This document shows positions 1 to 9,601 of a stretch of DNA of 37,190 nucleotides, piece by piece. The position numbers and the translations under genes are program-made. This DNA is from Desulfobacterales bacterium. Lineage in GTDB: Bacteria > Desulfobacterota > Desulfobacteria > Desulfobacterales > JAHEIW01. The stretch is from NCBI GenBank assembly GCA_030145015.1, contig JAQYWI010000037.1, positions 1 to 37,190 of the forward strand. Direction: 5' to 3'. Within the stretch, counting starts at the first letter, position 1, and each line of letters starts with the position of its first letter. Under the pieces are notes generated by a model. That model ran no database searches. It saw nothing but the letters and a program-made list of their open reading frames with translations, and was not told the DNA's origin.

Positions 1-372
1 GGAATGAGACCGTCTGTTTTTTGGAAGTTTGGTGTTATCATTTTTATAAAATCACATATTGAATTTGTTCCCCAAAGGGAGTAAACTATAAGTTTGTAAA
101 ACAGTATGTTTTACACAAAAAATACGGTTCAGATTAAAAATTGTAAACTTTCATAATTAACCGCAACTTGCCAAAATGTCAAATAATTTTTTATTGTTAG
201 ACCTGCCCGGCAATTTGTTTGGGTTTTCCAAACCGTGTGCTCCGCACCCGGTTTCACCCGCGTTATTTTCAACGATTGGGGCACTTCGCGCCCCTGTCTT
301 TTACCGCCTTTGGCGGTAAAATCCGAGCCACCCGCCGTGCGGGTGGTCGTTGACTCTGGAGTTATCCGGTTA
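1..372. other. Gene-poor leader upstream of the PBP1A gene
   Basis: I see no convincing gene here. The visible structure is an 8-bp perfect inverted repeat at 95-115 (TGTAAAAC, 5-nt loop, GTTTTACA), which could be an operator. Three short hairpins follow in a row: 280-296 (GGGGC/GCCCC), 301-319 (TTACCGCC/GGCGGTAA) and 328-347 (CCACCCGC/GCGGGTGG). Open frames crossing this stretch have no ribosome site or recognisable protein. The frame joined to the downstream gene is best read as untranslated leader. Confidence 0.5.
168..197 (+). promoter_or_regulatory. Possible sigma-70 promoter for the PBP1A gene
   Basis: TTGCCA at 168-173 and TATTGT at 192-197 are separated by 18 bp. Transcription would begin near 204 and give a leader of about 170 nt containing the three hairpins before the start codon at 373. 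The match is fair, not strong. Confidence 0.3.
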
Positions 373-2799
373 ATGGAAAAGAGAAAGCGCAAATCCGATA
401 TATTGAAACAACACAGCCGGGGTAAAAAGCGACACTTTTTTCGAAAATTTATCCTGTGGTGCTTTGGGCTGGGGTTTATTGTCGTGTTGCTGGGAGCGAT
501 GGCCGGCGTCGGTGTTTATTTATATTTAAGCGCAGATCTGCCCCAGATCAGTTCTTTAACCGAATATCACCCGCCTATCATCACCACCGTCTATTCGGAT
601 GACGGCCGTAAGATTGCCGAGTTTTTTGAGGAACGTCGGATTATCAGACCGCTCGATGAAATTCCCCAGGAACTGATCAATGCCTTTATCGCCGCCGAGG
701 ATTCGCGATTCTACAAGCATAAAGGCATAGATTTCTACAGCATTATCCGGGCGTTTATTAAAAACGTGCAAGCCGGTACGATTGTCCAGGGCGGCAGCAC
801 GATCACCCAGCAGGTGACCAAATCTTTTTTACTTTCACCTGAAAGAAGCTATACCCGGAAATTAAAAGAAGCCATCCTGGCCTACCGCATCGACAAAGTC
901 TTTGATAAGGACGAAGTTCTTTTCCTGTATTTGAACCAGATATATTTAGGCCACGGGGCTTACGGTGTGGAGGCGGCTGCCGGGAATTATTTCGGGAAAC
1001 CGGCCAAGGATTTAAACCTTGCCGAATGTGCCATACTGGCAGGCCTGCCCCAGGCACCCAGCAAATATTCTCCGTTTAAATATCCGGAGCGTGCCAAGCA
1101 GCGTCAAATTTATGTGCTGAACCGGATGGTGGACGAAGGGTTCATCAGCAATATCGAGGCCACCGAGGCCATCAACACCGCAGTTGAGATTAAGCCCCGA
1201 CGCAACTGGTATATCGAAGAAATTCCGTACTACACAGAACAGGTCCGGCGTTATGTGGAGCAAAAATACGGCCGGAACGCCCTCTACACCCAGGGACTTC
1301 AGATTTATACGGCCGCCAGTATCGAGATGCAAAAAATCGCCCGGGAGGAAATTGAAAAAGGCCTGTATGACCTGGATAAACGCCAGGGTTACCGAGGTCC
1401 TGAAAAAAATCTGGCACCCGAAGAAATAGAGTCGTTTTCGAAGACCCTTCAAACCGAGCTGGATGAAAATCCCCTTGAGGCCGGCCAAACCGTGAAGGGC
1501 GTTGTGATTAAGGTGGACGACCAAAAGAAAACGGTTACGGTTCGGATCGGAAATGCCTTAGGGCTGATTGCGCTTGAGGATATGCAATGGGCGCGAAAAC
1601 CGGATCCGAATGTGGCCTACTATGAAGCCAAGGTCAGGCTTCCCGGCGAGGCGCTTAATGTCGGGGATGTCATCCTGGTTAAAATAAAAGCAAAAATCGA
1701 GGACTCGGATTTATGGCAGCTCGCTTTGGAACAGACGCCTGTGGCCCAGGCGGCCCTGCTGTGTCTCGAGGCTGAAACCGGATTTGTAAAGGCCATTATC
1801 GGTGGACGCGATTTTCGGGACAGCCAATTCAATCGTGCGTTCCAATCCAGACGACAGCCGGGCTCCGCCTTTAAGCCGATCATATATGCGGCCGCCCTGG
1901 ATAAGGAGTTTGAGGAGCCCGATAAATTATATACGCCCGCATCGGTGATTATCGATTCGCCGATCGTATTTGAAGACGAAGAACGGGATTTTACCTGGAA
2001 GCCCAGAAACTATAAGGAGCGTTTTTTTGGTCCCACGCTCATGCGTGATGCGCTGGCCAAATCGCGCAATGTGGTCACCATTAAAATTTTGCAGGATATC
2101 GGGATCGATTATGCCCGTGAATATGCGAATAAACTTGGAATCATCTCTGATTTGAGCAATGATCTCTCCATCGCATTAGGATCCTCCGGCGTATCCTTGC
2201 TCGAGCTGACAAAAGCCTATTCCGTGTTTGCCAATCAGGGGTATCTGGTTGAGCCGGTATTTATTACCAAAATAGTCGACCGTAACGGCAACGTGCTTGA
2301 AGAAATGGCGCCCGAGCGATTTAAAGTTATCGAAAAGACAACTGCCTTCCTGATAACGCATATGCTGGAAGGGGTGGTGCAGTACGGAACCGGCTGGCGC
2401 ATTAAGGCATTAAACCGGCCGGTGGCGGGCAAAACCGGCACCACCAACAATTTATTTGATGCCTGGTTTATGGGTTATACGCCTCAATATATCACCGGAA
2501 CCTGGGTGGGGTTTGATGATGAGGCCGCATTGGGGAAATCCGAAACCGGCTCCCGGGCCGCAAGTCCGATATGGCTGGGTTTTATGAAACGAATCCTGGC
2601 GGATAAGCCCCCCAAGATTTTTGAAGTCCCCGAAGGAATTGTATTTACCAAAATTGATGCCGAGACCGGGCTTTTACCGATTCCGGAATCCAAAAAGACG
2701 GTCTTTGTCAGTTTTAAGGAAGGCACCGAGCCCACCGATTACAGCAAAAGACCGGATGAAATTTCCGATACCGGGGACTTTTTTAAGAAGGATCTGTGA
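373..2799 (+). CDS. mrcA: Penicillin-binding protein 1A (bifunctional murein synthase)
   Basis: Class A penicillin-binding protein of 808 aa. It polymerises lipid II into glycan strands and cross-links the peptides at the outer face of the inner membrane. A basic cytoplasmic tail is followed by one membrane helix (about residues 27-52). The glycosyltransferase (GT51) domain shows AAEDSRF with catalytic Glu109, GGSTITQQ (about 140-147) and the YLNQIYLGHGAYG block. An OB-like insert lies around 370-450. The transpeptidase domain carries the SxxK motif SAFK (Ser498-Lys501), SRN (564-566) and KTGTT (687-691). The frame is open from 235, but I chose ATG 373 because a GGAG lies about 11 nt upstream and the protein then starts with the usual MEKRKRK-type tail. 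All catalytic motifs are intact. It appears monocistronic and converges on the next gene. Confidence 0.93.
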   Translation: MEKRKRKSDILKQHSRGKKRHFFRKFILWCFGLGFIVVLLGAMAGVGVYLYLSADLPQISSLTEYHPPIITTVYSDDGRKIAEFFEERRIIRPLDEIPQELINAFIAAEDSRFYKHKGIDFYSIIRAFIKNVQAGTIVQGGSTITQQVTKSFLLSPERSYTRKLKEAILAYRIDKVFDKDEVLFLYLNQIYLGHGAYGVEAAAGNYFGKPAKDLNLAECAILAGLPQAPSKYSPFKYPERAKQRQIYVLNRMVDEGFISNIEATEAINTAVEIKPRRNWYIEEIPYYTEQVRRYVEQKYGRNALYTQGLQIYTAASIEMQKIAREEIEKGLYDLDKRQGYRGPEKNLAPEEIESFSKTLQTELDENPLEAGQTVKGVVIKVDDQKKTVTVRIGNALGLIALEDMQWARKPDPNVAYYEAKVRLPGEALNVGDVILVKIKAKIEDSDLWQLALEQTPVAQAALLCLEAETGFVKAIIGGRDFRDSQFNRAFQSRRQPGSAFKPIIYAAALDKEFEEPDKLYTPASVIIDSPIVFEDEERDFTWKPRNYKERFFGPTLMRDALAKSRNVVTIKILQDIGIDYAREYANKLGIISDLSNDLSIALGSSGVSLLELTKAYSVFANQGYLVEPVFITKIVDRNGNVLEEMAPERFKVIEKTTAFLITHMLEGVVQYGTGWRIKALNRPVAGKTGTTNNLFDAWFMGYTPQYITGTWVGFDDEAALGKSETGSRAASPIWLGFMKRILADKPPKIFEVPEGIVFTKIDAETGLLPIPESKKTVFVSFKEGTEPTDYSKRPDEISDTGDFFKKDL

Positions 2800-2834
2800 T
2801 CTGGCCGGTGGCTCATGGGTTCAGGGATCGAGGA

Positions 2835-2921
2835 CTTGTTCAATTGGTTTGATTGGTCTTATTGGTTGAATTGGTGGCTTAAACCGAACCAATGGAACGA
2901 ATTAAACCAATTAAACAAATT
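2835..2921. repeat. Inverted pair of ATTGGTT-word repeats, possible bidirectional terminator
   Basis: The left half iterates ATTGGTT/ATTGGTC/ATTGGTTGA and the right half reads back as AACCAATGG...ATTAAACCAATT. The arms can pair over roughly 20 bp. It lies between two convergent genes, so it could end transcription from both sides. It has the same architecture as other word-repeat palindromes in this window. Confidence 0.55.
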
Positions 2922-2960
2922 TAACGTTGGCCAGATAACTGACACCCATTTGAGACCAGT

Positions 2961-4148
2961 TTATTTAGGTGCGGGGTAGATGGCTTTTTTGGTGGCAAGA
3001 TGTTGGGGCCATACGATCTCGGCTTTACCATCGATCCATTGTATGAGGTAGGTCGGCAATCTGTTTTGCCGGCTTTTTTTGTTGTAGGAGATAAATTTAA
3101 CCGGCCCATATAGGGTCGTCATGTTTGTTTTCGTCAGCGCATCGCGAACATTTCCCGGCGTCAGTACCTTTGTCCGTTTAAGGGCATCGGCCATCACCTG
3201 GATGGCGGCGTAAGCCTGAGCGCCATGATATGTGGGTGAGGTACTGTATTTGGCTTTAAATTTAGTGTTAAATAGTTTGGCCCCGGGATACGGCACCGAA
3301 GTCGTCCATTGGGTCGTGCCGGCCACATAATTAGATGCGATTCCGGCATTCTTTGCAAAGTCGGGCAGGACAAATCCAATCGCGTTGCCGACAAACAGCT
3401 TTGGATTCAAATTCAGTTCTTTGGAATGGCGTGTCAGAAGGGCTGCGTCGCTGACGGCATCCGTGACGGTGTATAAAAGATCGGGATTTTGGGCCTTCAC
3501 GCGGGCCAGCAACGGTCTAAAATCATCAGCACCGCTTCCAAAACTTTCTTTTATGACCATTTTTAGGCCCAGTGCCCCGGCTTTTTTAAAAAACGTTCTG
3601 GCGTCTGATGAACTTTTAAGCGAGTTGGCATGTACAATCGCAACTGATTTTATATCCGTTGCCACCTTTTTTATAAAAGACGCTAATGTTTCAAGATGCT
3701 CGCTTATGGGTTGATTCAGTCTGAAGATGTAATTCCAGTCCTGCTCGGTGATTTTATCCGCTGAAGCGCTGTTTACCAGAAACGCTATTTTTTTTTGTTG
3801 GGCGATGGAACTGGTCGCCCAGGTTACCGAACTCGAAAAGCCCCCTCCAATCAGGAGCACCTTATCGCGCGTGATTAACTTTTCAATGGCACTGCGCCCC
3901 GCATCGGGTTTGCCCTGGGTGTCCGCAATGATCGGTTCGATTTTTTTGCCATTTATTCCGCCGGTTGTGTTAATTTCATCTGCTGCCATGAGGACGGATT
4001 TTTTTTGAATGCTTCCGGATTTAGCATTGCTGCCTGTCAGGGGCAACAATACGCCTATCTTTATGGGGTCGGCAGCCCAGGCGCCGGCGAGCATGAACCC
4101 GGATAATAACGCTAAACAGGTGATCCCGATTACAGTTTTTTTCAGCAT
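2961..4148 (-). CDS. LivK-type periplasmic binding protein (Peripla_BP_6 family)
   Basis: 395-aa ABC-type substrate-binding protein of the branched-chain amino acid/amide family. A Sec signal peptide (hydrophobic core, cleavage near AWA/AD, residue 25) is followed by IGVLLPLTGSNAKSG, typical of the first strand and ligand loop. The frame continues upstream to a TTG at 4172, but ATG 4148 gives a standard signal peptide. It starts 13 bp after the stop of the response regulator gene, so the two are almost certainly co-transcribed with the kinase further upstream. No LivHMGF permease or ATPase genes are in the window. The C-terminal half closely resembles the protein at 8215-9399 (shared YHGA, GPVKF.SY, RQN.LPT and VWPQ.LAT blocks). 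The ligand is unknown. A role as sensor partner of the adjacent two-component system is inference. Confidence 0.85.
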   Translation of the reverse strand: MLKKTVIGITCLALLSGFMLAGAWAADPIKIGVLLPLTGSNAKSGSIQKKSVLMAADEINTTGGINGKKIEPIIADTQGKPDAGRSAIEKLITRDKVLLIGGGFSSSVTWATSSIAQQKKIAFLVNSASADKITEQDWNYIFRLNQPISEHLETLASFIKKVATDIKSVAIVHANSLKSSSDARTFFKKAGALGLKMVIKESFGSGADDFRPLLARVKAQNPDLLYTVTDAVSDAALLTRHSKELNLNPKLFVGNAIGFVLPDFAKNAGIASNYVAGTTQWTTSVPYPGAKLFNTKFKAKYSTSPTYHGAQAYAAIQVMADALKRTKVLTPGNVRDALTKTNMTTLYGPVKFISYNKKSRQNRLPTYLIQWIDGKAEIVWPQHLATKKAIYPAPK

Positions 4149-4161
4149 TTCAGTATTTGGA

Positions 4162-4800
4162 TTAAGGTTCAATTAATCGATTTTGAATGGCAAAGCGGGA
4201 CAATTCCGCATTATTGCGCAGGCTAAGCTTTTTCAACAAGCGTGCCCGATAGGTGTCGACCGTTTTTATGCTGATATGATAGGACCGGGCAATTTCACGG
4301 TTGGTCTGCCCCATGGCCAGGCGGCGCAGAACCTGGAGTTCCCGCATGGACAACGAATCCAGGGGAGACTTGCCGTCTGATCCTTTCGCCACCCGCAGGG
4401 CGAGTGCTTCGGCCGCCTCATCGGTGATATAGCGCTGTCCTTCATGGATTTTGCGGATGGCAGTTACCAGTTGTTCCGGCGCCGATTGCTTGGTGAGGTA
4501 ACCCATGGCCCCGGCCTGAATCGCGCGAACCACATATTGCCCCTCCTCGTGCATGGTGAGGACCAGAATCGGCAACTCCGGGTGGGAGGCCTGCAGCTGG
4601 CTGATGACTTCCAAACCATCCAACCCCGGCATGGAAATGTCGATGACCGCAACATCCGGCGTGGTTTCTTGAACCCGCTGAATGGCTTCGCGCCCATCGT
4701 CGGCTTCAGCCACGACCTCCATCTCACCGCTTTCTTCGACGATGCGGCGCAGGCCGGCACGGACGATACTGTGGTCGTCTGCGAGTAGGACTTTGATCAA
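4162..4800 (-). CDS. NarL/FixJ-family response regulator
   Basis: 212-aa two-component response regulator. The receiver domain (residues 3-120) has the acidic pair Asp8-Asp9, phospho-acceptor Asp54 in VIDISMPG, and the LT-K pattern of GYLTK. A LuxR-type helix-turn-helix (about 145-210) contains the recognition region NREIARSYHISIKTVDTY. Translation probably starts at TTG 4800, preceded by AAGGAG 6 nt upstream. It lies downstream of its NarL-type kinase and upstream of a binding protein gene, all leftward. The gap to the kinase holds an inverted repeat (4839-4980). The divergent TRAP operon is the likely target, by inference from position only. Confidence 0.92.
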   Translation of the reverse strand: MIKVLLADDHSIVRAGLRRIVEESGEMEVVAEADDGREAIQRVQETTPDVAVIDISMPGLDGLEVISQLQASHPELPILVLTMHEEGQYVVRAIQAGAMGYLTKQSAPEQLVTAIRKIHEGQRYITDEAAEALALRVAKGSDGKSPLDSLSMRELQVLRRLAMGQTNREIARSYHISIKTVDTYRARLLKKLSLRNNAELSRFAIQNRLIEP

Positions 4801-4838
4801 CTTTATCTCCTTATTCGGGGAACCGGTAATTAAGACGA

Positions 4839-4980
4839 AATTGAATATTGAAAATTGAATAATGAATATTTAAGGTTCGCCTGCGGCGGATCAATTATAA
4901 AAAAACCAATTCATAAAAATGACGGAGCGAAGCGACATCCACAAATATTCAATATGCAATATTCAATTTTCAATATATTC
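4839..4980. repeat. Long inverted pair of ATTGAATATTGAAAA-type words
   Basis: The left arm, about 4839-4870, is built from repeated TTGAATATTG/AAAATTGAATA words. The right arm, about 4944-4980, is its inverse. At least 16 bp pair perfectly (ATATTGAAAATTGAAT). The loop carries small GC-rich hairpins (CGCCTGCGGCG; GGAGCGAAGCGAC). It lies between kinase and regulator genes of one operon, so it would be in the transcript. Confidence 0.6.
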
Positions 4981-4998
4981 ATCGTTCCTATTGCTGGC

Positions 4999-7464
4999 CT
5001 AACTACCCAACTGCCCATCAATGGGTACCTTAAAATACACCTGGGTTCCCTTTTCCGGTTGGGCGTGAACTTCTAAAGCCCCGCCCACCAGTGTGGCGCG
5101 TTCGCGCATGCCGGCCACCCCCAGGCCTTCGGATTCAGGCGTCAGGTCCTGGGCGTTAAATCCCTTGCCATCATCGACCACGGACAGGGTCAGCAGGCCG
5201 TTTTTGGATTTGAGAGCGACATCCACACGGCCGGCGGATGCATGCCGCGCGACATTCGTCAGCGCTTCCTGGGCAATTCGATAGGCTGCGGTGGAAATGC
5301 CTTCGTTGAGGCCGGGGACATCTTTGTGCTCAAACACGCAGGCAATTTCGGTGCGTCTTTCAAAATCGGCCGTGTACCATTCCAGGGCATCCACCAGACC
5401 CAGATCATCCAGCACACCCGGGCGAAGACGAAACGCCATGCCGCGAACATCCTCGATGTTTTTATCGATCAGCCCGCACATTGTCAAAGCGCGTTGCGCA
5501 GCCTCGGGGTCTGCTTTCTTTAAACGTTTATACATCCAGACCGAATCCATGCGCAAGGCGGTCAGCACCTGTCCCAGTTCGTCGTGCAGCTCCCGGGCAA
5601 TTGCGGAACGTTCTTTCTCCTGGTTGGCCATGATGCTGCCGGAAAGACGGCGCAGTTGAATTTGCGCTTTTTTCACAGCGGTTATGTCGTTTAAGATCCC
5701 GCATACCCCGCTGATTTTGCCGGATTCATCATAAATCGGAAATTTAACCGCCAGATAGGTATGTGATCCGTCTGATTGTTGAATATGTTCTTCAAGCTGT
5801 AAAGACCGCAATTCTTTTAAAACCTGGGAGTCGCTCGCAAGGAACTGGTCGGCGACGTTTTTCGGCAGGATTTCATAATCGGTTTTGCCGCGGATCTCGG
5901 CGTTACGGACCTCGAATAACTCCTCATATCGAGTATTGACCAGCGTGTAGCGTCCCGCCTTGTCCTTAATGTAAACAACGGCAGGTGTGTAGGTCAATAT
6001 ATTGGTGATTTCTTCGGTCTGCTTGCGAACCAGACGCTCCAGATCCTGGGAGTAGAGACTGAGTTCTTCTTTGGCCTGCTTTAAGGCCGCTTCGGCGCGG
6101 TTGCGCTGGGTGACATCAATCAAGACGGCCAGAGATCTTTTTATCTGACCGGCGGCATCCCGATCGGCAATGGCCGAAAGCAGCACATCTATTTTTCCGC
6201 CGTTTTTTTTGACAAACTGATAGGGAATGTCCTGGCAGAATCCGTTCTGAAAAAATTGGGGGAACACCGTTGTCTCTGCATATTGGCGGGATTCCGGGGT
6301 GAAAAAATCGGTGAGGTTGCGTCCGATGACCTCGTCCCTTGAATATCCCATTACCTCGACCCAGTAGTCACTGACGCTGATCAGCCGGCCCCCCGGGTCG
6401 ATGGAATGCAGCATTGCCGGCGTATGGTGATACAGGGACCGGTAACGGCCCTCGCTTTCGCGGAGCGCTTCTTCAGCTGATCGTCTTTGCCGGATTTCAT
6501 GACTGGCCTGGCGATATAAAAAGAAAACCGCTATGCCGATCAGCACACACAGGGCCAGCACGATGGGACCGGTGGTTTTAATCATGGGCTCGACGACTGT
6601 TTTGGTAATGGCGTCGAGCCTGCGTAAATGCACCACGTTCCATCCCGGATACTTTCTTTCAAGTTCCACCACCTGGATCTGATACTCATTGCCGGCACGG
6701 TCCGTGATGTAGTCACCTTTGGACGCCAAACCGGTCCATCTCCAGGGTCCGCTGCCGAATTGGCGGGATTTTTTAATCAGTGGAATGTCATCCTCGTTGT
6801 ACTTCCATAACAGGTGATAAAGCCATTCTTTGCGATTTGAAATAAAAATAACACCGTGGGGATCGTTGACCATGATAATTTCATCCAATTCCGTCCCCAA
6901 TTCGCTTTCGATCAATTCAATCGAGGCTTTGATAACCACGATGCCAACCGGGGTGGATTCATTTTCCGCCAGCACCGGATGGCTGAAGTAGGCGCCGCGT
7001 TTGCCGGATGTGGTCCCCAGCGCAAGATAGGCGCTGGGCTTTCCGGCAATTGCGTTTTTAAAATAGGGTCGAAAAGCAAAATTTTGACCTACAAAACTAT
7101 CCGGTGCAGAGCGGTTGGTCGAGGCAATGGTTTTGCCATCGGGGTCCATCAGATAACACACATCTGCAGCCAGTGTTTTTTTGAAATGATCCAGGGTGGC
7201 ATTGGCTTCTGCCAGGTTTTGTGCTTCGGGCCGAATCAGGGCCGATTGAAGCGCCTGCATGCCGGCCAGGGTTTTTACGGGTTTGACGTTTTCAGAAAGG
7301 AAGGTGGTTAGATTTTTTTTAATTGTTCTCAGGCGCAGATCCGCCTGCCGTTCAGCTTCTTTAAGAGCGGATTTTTTCAGAGATGAATAGTACAGGTACC
7401 CGCCGGCAGAGGCCGATAAAAAAGCCAGTAATGACAAAACAATCAATATAATACGAAGCTTCAC
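4999..7464 (-). CDS. Membrane sensor histidine kinase, DctB-like sensor with PAS-PAS and NarL-type transmitter
   Basis: 821-aa inner-membrane kinase. Order: TM1 (about 5-25); a periplasmic double-PDC/Cache domain (about 35-285) with DctB-like text (SFVGQNFAFRPYF, ALGTTSGKRGAYFSHPV around 122-163); TM2 (about 299-318); PAS 1 (about 335-455); PAS 2 (about 485-600); HisKA_3 with ARELHDELGQ, phospho-acceptor His627; HATPase (about 700-816) with N-box EALTNVARHA, DDGKGF and GLGVAGMRER. The sensor resembles C4-dicarboxylate sensors, while the transmitter is of the NarL/DegS class. It is therefore a mosaic relative to DctB, whose transmitter is HisKA and whose partner is a sigma-54 activator. The start is GTG 7464 with only a weak ribosome site. 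It is followed by its LuxR-type regulator. Confidence 0.9.
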   Translation of the reverse strand: MKLRIILIVLSLLAFLSASAGGYLYYSSLKKSALKEAERQADLRLRTIKKNLTTFLSENVKPVKTLAGMQALQSALIRPEAQNLAEANATLDHFKKTLAADVCYLMDPDGKTIASTNRSAPDSFVGQNFAFRPYFKNAIAGKPSAYLALGTTSGKRGAYFSHPVLAENESTPVGIVVIKASIELIESELGTELDEIIMVNDPHGVIFISNRKEWLYHLLWKYNEDDIPLIKKSRQFGSGPWRWTGLASKGDYITDRAGNEYQIQVVELERKYPGWNVVHLRRLDAITKTVVEPMIKTTGPIVLALCVLIGIAVFFLYRQASHEIRQRRSAEEALRESEGRYRSLYHHTPAMLHSIDPGGRLISVSDYWVEVMGYSRDEVIGRNLTDFFTPESRQYAETTVFPQFFQNGFCQDIPYQFVKKNGGKIDVLLSAIADRDAAGQIKRSLAVLIDVTQRNRAEAALKQAKEELSLYSQDLERLVRKQTEEITNILTYTPAVVYIKDKAGRYTLVNTRYEELFEVRNAEIRGKTDYEILPKNVADQFLASDSQVLKELRSLQLEEHIQQSDGSHTYLAVKFPIYDESGKISGVCGILNDITAVKKAQIQLRRLSGSIMANQEKERSAIARELHDELGQVLTALRMDSVWMYKRLKKADPEAAQRALTMCGLIDKNIEDVRGMAFRLRPGVLDDLGLVDALEWYTADFERRTEIACVFEHKDVPGLNEGISTAAYRIAQEALTNVARHASAGRVDVALKSKNGLLTLSVVDDGKGFNAQDLTPESEGLGVAGMRERATLVGGALEVHAQPEKGTQVYFKVPIDGQLGS

Positions 7465-8214
7465 GGGATGTTCCGATAAGAGTCTACACTTAGTTTGCTT
7501 TGCTCATAATTGGAATGATGGAATGATGGAATATTGGAATGTTGGGTTTGTAACGCATCTTGTTGAAAAATATCATGATTCTTGGAGAAAACATTGAAAA
7601 TTAATCCCAAAAATCTAAATCCAAACAGTCAAGTTATGCATTTTTTAACATTATTCCATAATTCCAGCATTCCATACAAGTGGAATAACACTAGGATCCT
7701 TAAGAGCACCATGCTTTCAATATTTTATAGAAATTCCGATACGTTAATTCTTTTTACACCATCCCGGGCACGATGGCAAATAAATTCAAAAGACAGAAAC
7801 GAATACGGGCATCGCTTGCTTGAATTTTTGAAAGGGACCGAACCGGAATATTCGTTTATGGATATTAAAATCGTCTACTTATGCTTTAGCTTTGGTAATC
7901 AGCGTATTTTCCTGTAAGAAAAAGTCTGACAGAAAAATCAGAAATCGTCTAATTGACAGTGTTTCCTCTTATTTGTAGGTTTTAATGCCTTATTGTTGCA
8001 AATAGCCTTTTCTTTGCTGAATTGCATCGATATCCACCCCACCCATCTTTTTGAATTGCTGCGGACAGAATCGGTTTCGCTCAAACGGCTATTTTGCTTT
8101 TTTCGATACCGTTGGCTGCTGTACAGGGAAACGGGCCATCTATACAGAGCCAACTGTAAAGATTTTTTTCCACTGATCTATGTTTGCCTTTTAGGCCTTG
8201 ATGGGAGGTGGATC
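7465..8214. other. Divergent intergenic region with word-repeat palindrome
   Basis: This 750-bp gap separates the leftward kinase operon from the rightward binding-protein/TRAP genes and should hold both promoters. I could not fix a convincing -35/-10 pair. TTGACA at 7953-7958 lacks a good -10. The arm 7507-7541 repeats GGAATGATGGAAT words and 7648-7690 contains their inverse (ATTCCATAATTCC, GCATTCCA). A 111-codon open frame (7582-7917, TTG start) resembles nothing known and overlaps the repeat arm, so I do not call it a gene. Confidence 0.5.
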
Positions 8215-9399
8215 ATGAAACCGACATTTAAACTTTTATTTTGTCTTGTCAGCCTATCCGTAATTTCAGCAAATTTAGCTCTTCCGGCAACCGTTTTCGC
8301 GACTGAACCCCTGGTTGTCGGCATTCCGCATTCAGAGGCGTATACATATGCAAACATGATGAAAAATTCATTTGAGATGGCTCTGGAGACGATTAACAAG
8401 GATGGCGGAATCAAAGGGCGACCCTTGAATTTGGTGTATGCGAACGACCAGGGAAAGCGAAAACCCGGTGAGCAGGCGATTCTAGACCTGGTTGAAAAGG
8501 CCAGAGCCGTTATGCTGGTGGGCGCCTATCAAAGTAGCAATACCATATTTATGGCCAGAATCGCCGATAAACTGGACCGGCCCTTGCTGGTGTGCACCGC
8601 TGCCGATGACCGCATCACTCAAAGAAAATGGAAAAATGTCTACCGGCTGAACCCGCCTGCCAAAGGATATACCCGTGGCCTGGAAGATTTTTTTCTGAAT
8701 AAAATCAAGCCTAAATCCATGGCAATCGTCTACGAAAACAGTCCTTACGGCACCAGTGGTGCCATAAATATGATGTGGTTTTGTCGTGGGAATGACATTG
8801 ATTTACGCGCCATCGAGCCCTATCACAAAGAAAGGCTCAAGCCAGACTATTTCCAACACCTTGTTGATCGCTTGAAAGAAGATCCTCCCGATGTGATCTA
8901 CATGGTTTCATATCTTAAGGATGGGGCTTTGCTGGTCAAAACGATCAGGGAATCAAAATTGAACTCATTGCTTGTTGGTGGTGCCGGCGGTTTTACGAGC
9001 CACAAATTCATCACTGCAGCCGGCGCTAACGCCAATCATTCGTTGACCGCAACCCTGTGGACCCCCCAATTGCAGTATCCGGGGACACGAGAATATTACG
9101 ATCAATATACGAAAAAATACGCCTCCCCGCCTGACTATCATGGCGCCGAAGCCTATTCAGCCCTACTGGTAGCAGCGGATGTTTTGAAACGAGCCGATTC
9201 GTACCGTCCCGCAAGTATTCGTGCGGCCCTGGACAAAACCGATATGATGACGCCATTCGGTCCGGTGAAGTTTACATCATATGAGAAATTTGAAAGACAA
9301 AATAGTTTGCCGACTCAGGTTTTGCAAATCATTAACGGCAAATTCGAGTGTGTCTGGCCGCAAGAGCTTGCGACGGCCAATTATACTGCTCCGCCCTGA
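8215..9399 (+). CDS. LivK-type periplasmic binding protein, paralogue of the one at 2961-4148
   Basis: 394-aa periplasmic ligand-binding protein of the Peripla_BP_6 type. The frame is open from 7993, but ATG 8215 has a strong GGGAGGTG site 4 nt upstream and begins a clean signal peptide cleaved near VFA/TEP (residue 29). The mature part opens with LVVGIPHSEAYTYANMMKNSFEMALETIN, then IKGRPLNLVYANDQG, as in amino-acid/amide binding proteins. The C-terminal 90 residues strongly resemble the product at 2961-4148. Again no cognate ABC membrane or ATPase genes are nearby. The next genes encode a TRAP transporter. The pair of orphan binding proteins flanking a two-component system suggests ligand sensing or delivery to another system, which is inference. 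Confidence 0.85.
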   Translation: MKPTFKLLFCLVSLSVISANLALPATVFATEPLVVGIPHSEAYTYANMMKNSFEMALETINKDGGIKGRPLNLVYANDQGKRKPGEQAILDLVEKARAVMLVGAYQSSNTIFMARIADKLDRPLLVCTAADDRITQRKWKNVYRLNPPAKGYTRGLEDFFLNKIKPKSMAIVYENSPYGTSGAINMMWFCRGNDIDLRAIEPYHKERLKPDYFQHLVDRLKEDPPDVIYMVSYLKDGALLVKTIRESKLNSLLVGGAGGFTSHKFITAAGANANHSLTATLWTPQLQYPGTREYYDQYTKKYASPPDYHGAEAYSALLVAADVLKRADSYRPASIRAALDKTDMMTPFGPVKFTSYEKFERQNSLPTQVLQIINGKFECVWPQELATANYTAPP

Positions 9400-9601
9400 A
9401 GGAAGCGCCAGTATTTCGGGAATCCGGTGAGGTCAAAAATCGGATATCCTGTTTCAAAGCAAAAAAAATGAAAGGAGGTGGTTTTCAAAGCAAAACTTGA
9501 CTTATCAGAAGACAAATACTGGATTGGTTTATTATATGCCCAGACAGTTTGGTCGTATGATATTAGAAACGTAATTAACTAAAATTTTAAGGAGATTTAC
9601 C

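Noticed and set aside
7582..7917. 111-codon frame in the kinase/binding-protein gap
   Set aside because: Starts at TTG, runs through a word-repeat arm, has no recognisable domain and unlikely composition.
9497..9561. Promoter for the TAXI gene from TTGACT and nearby TATTAT or TATGAT
   Set aside because: Spacings are about 27 bp or longer, outside the normal range.
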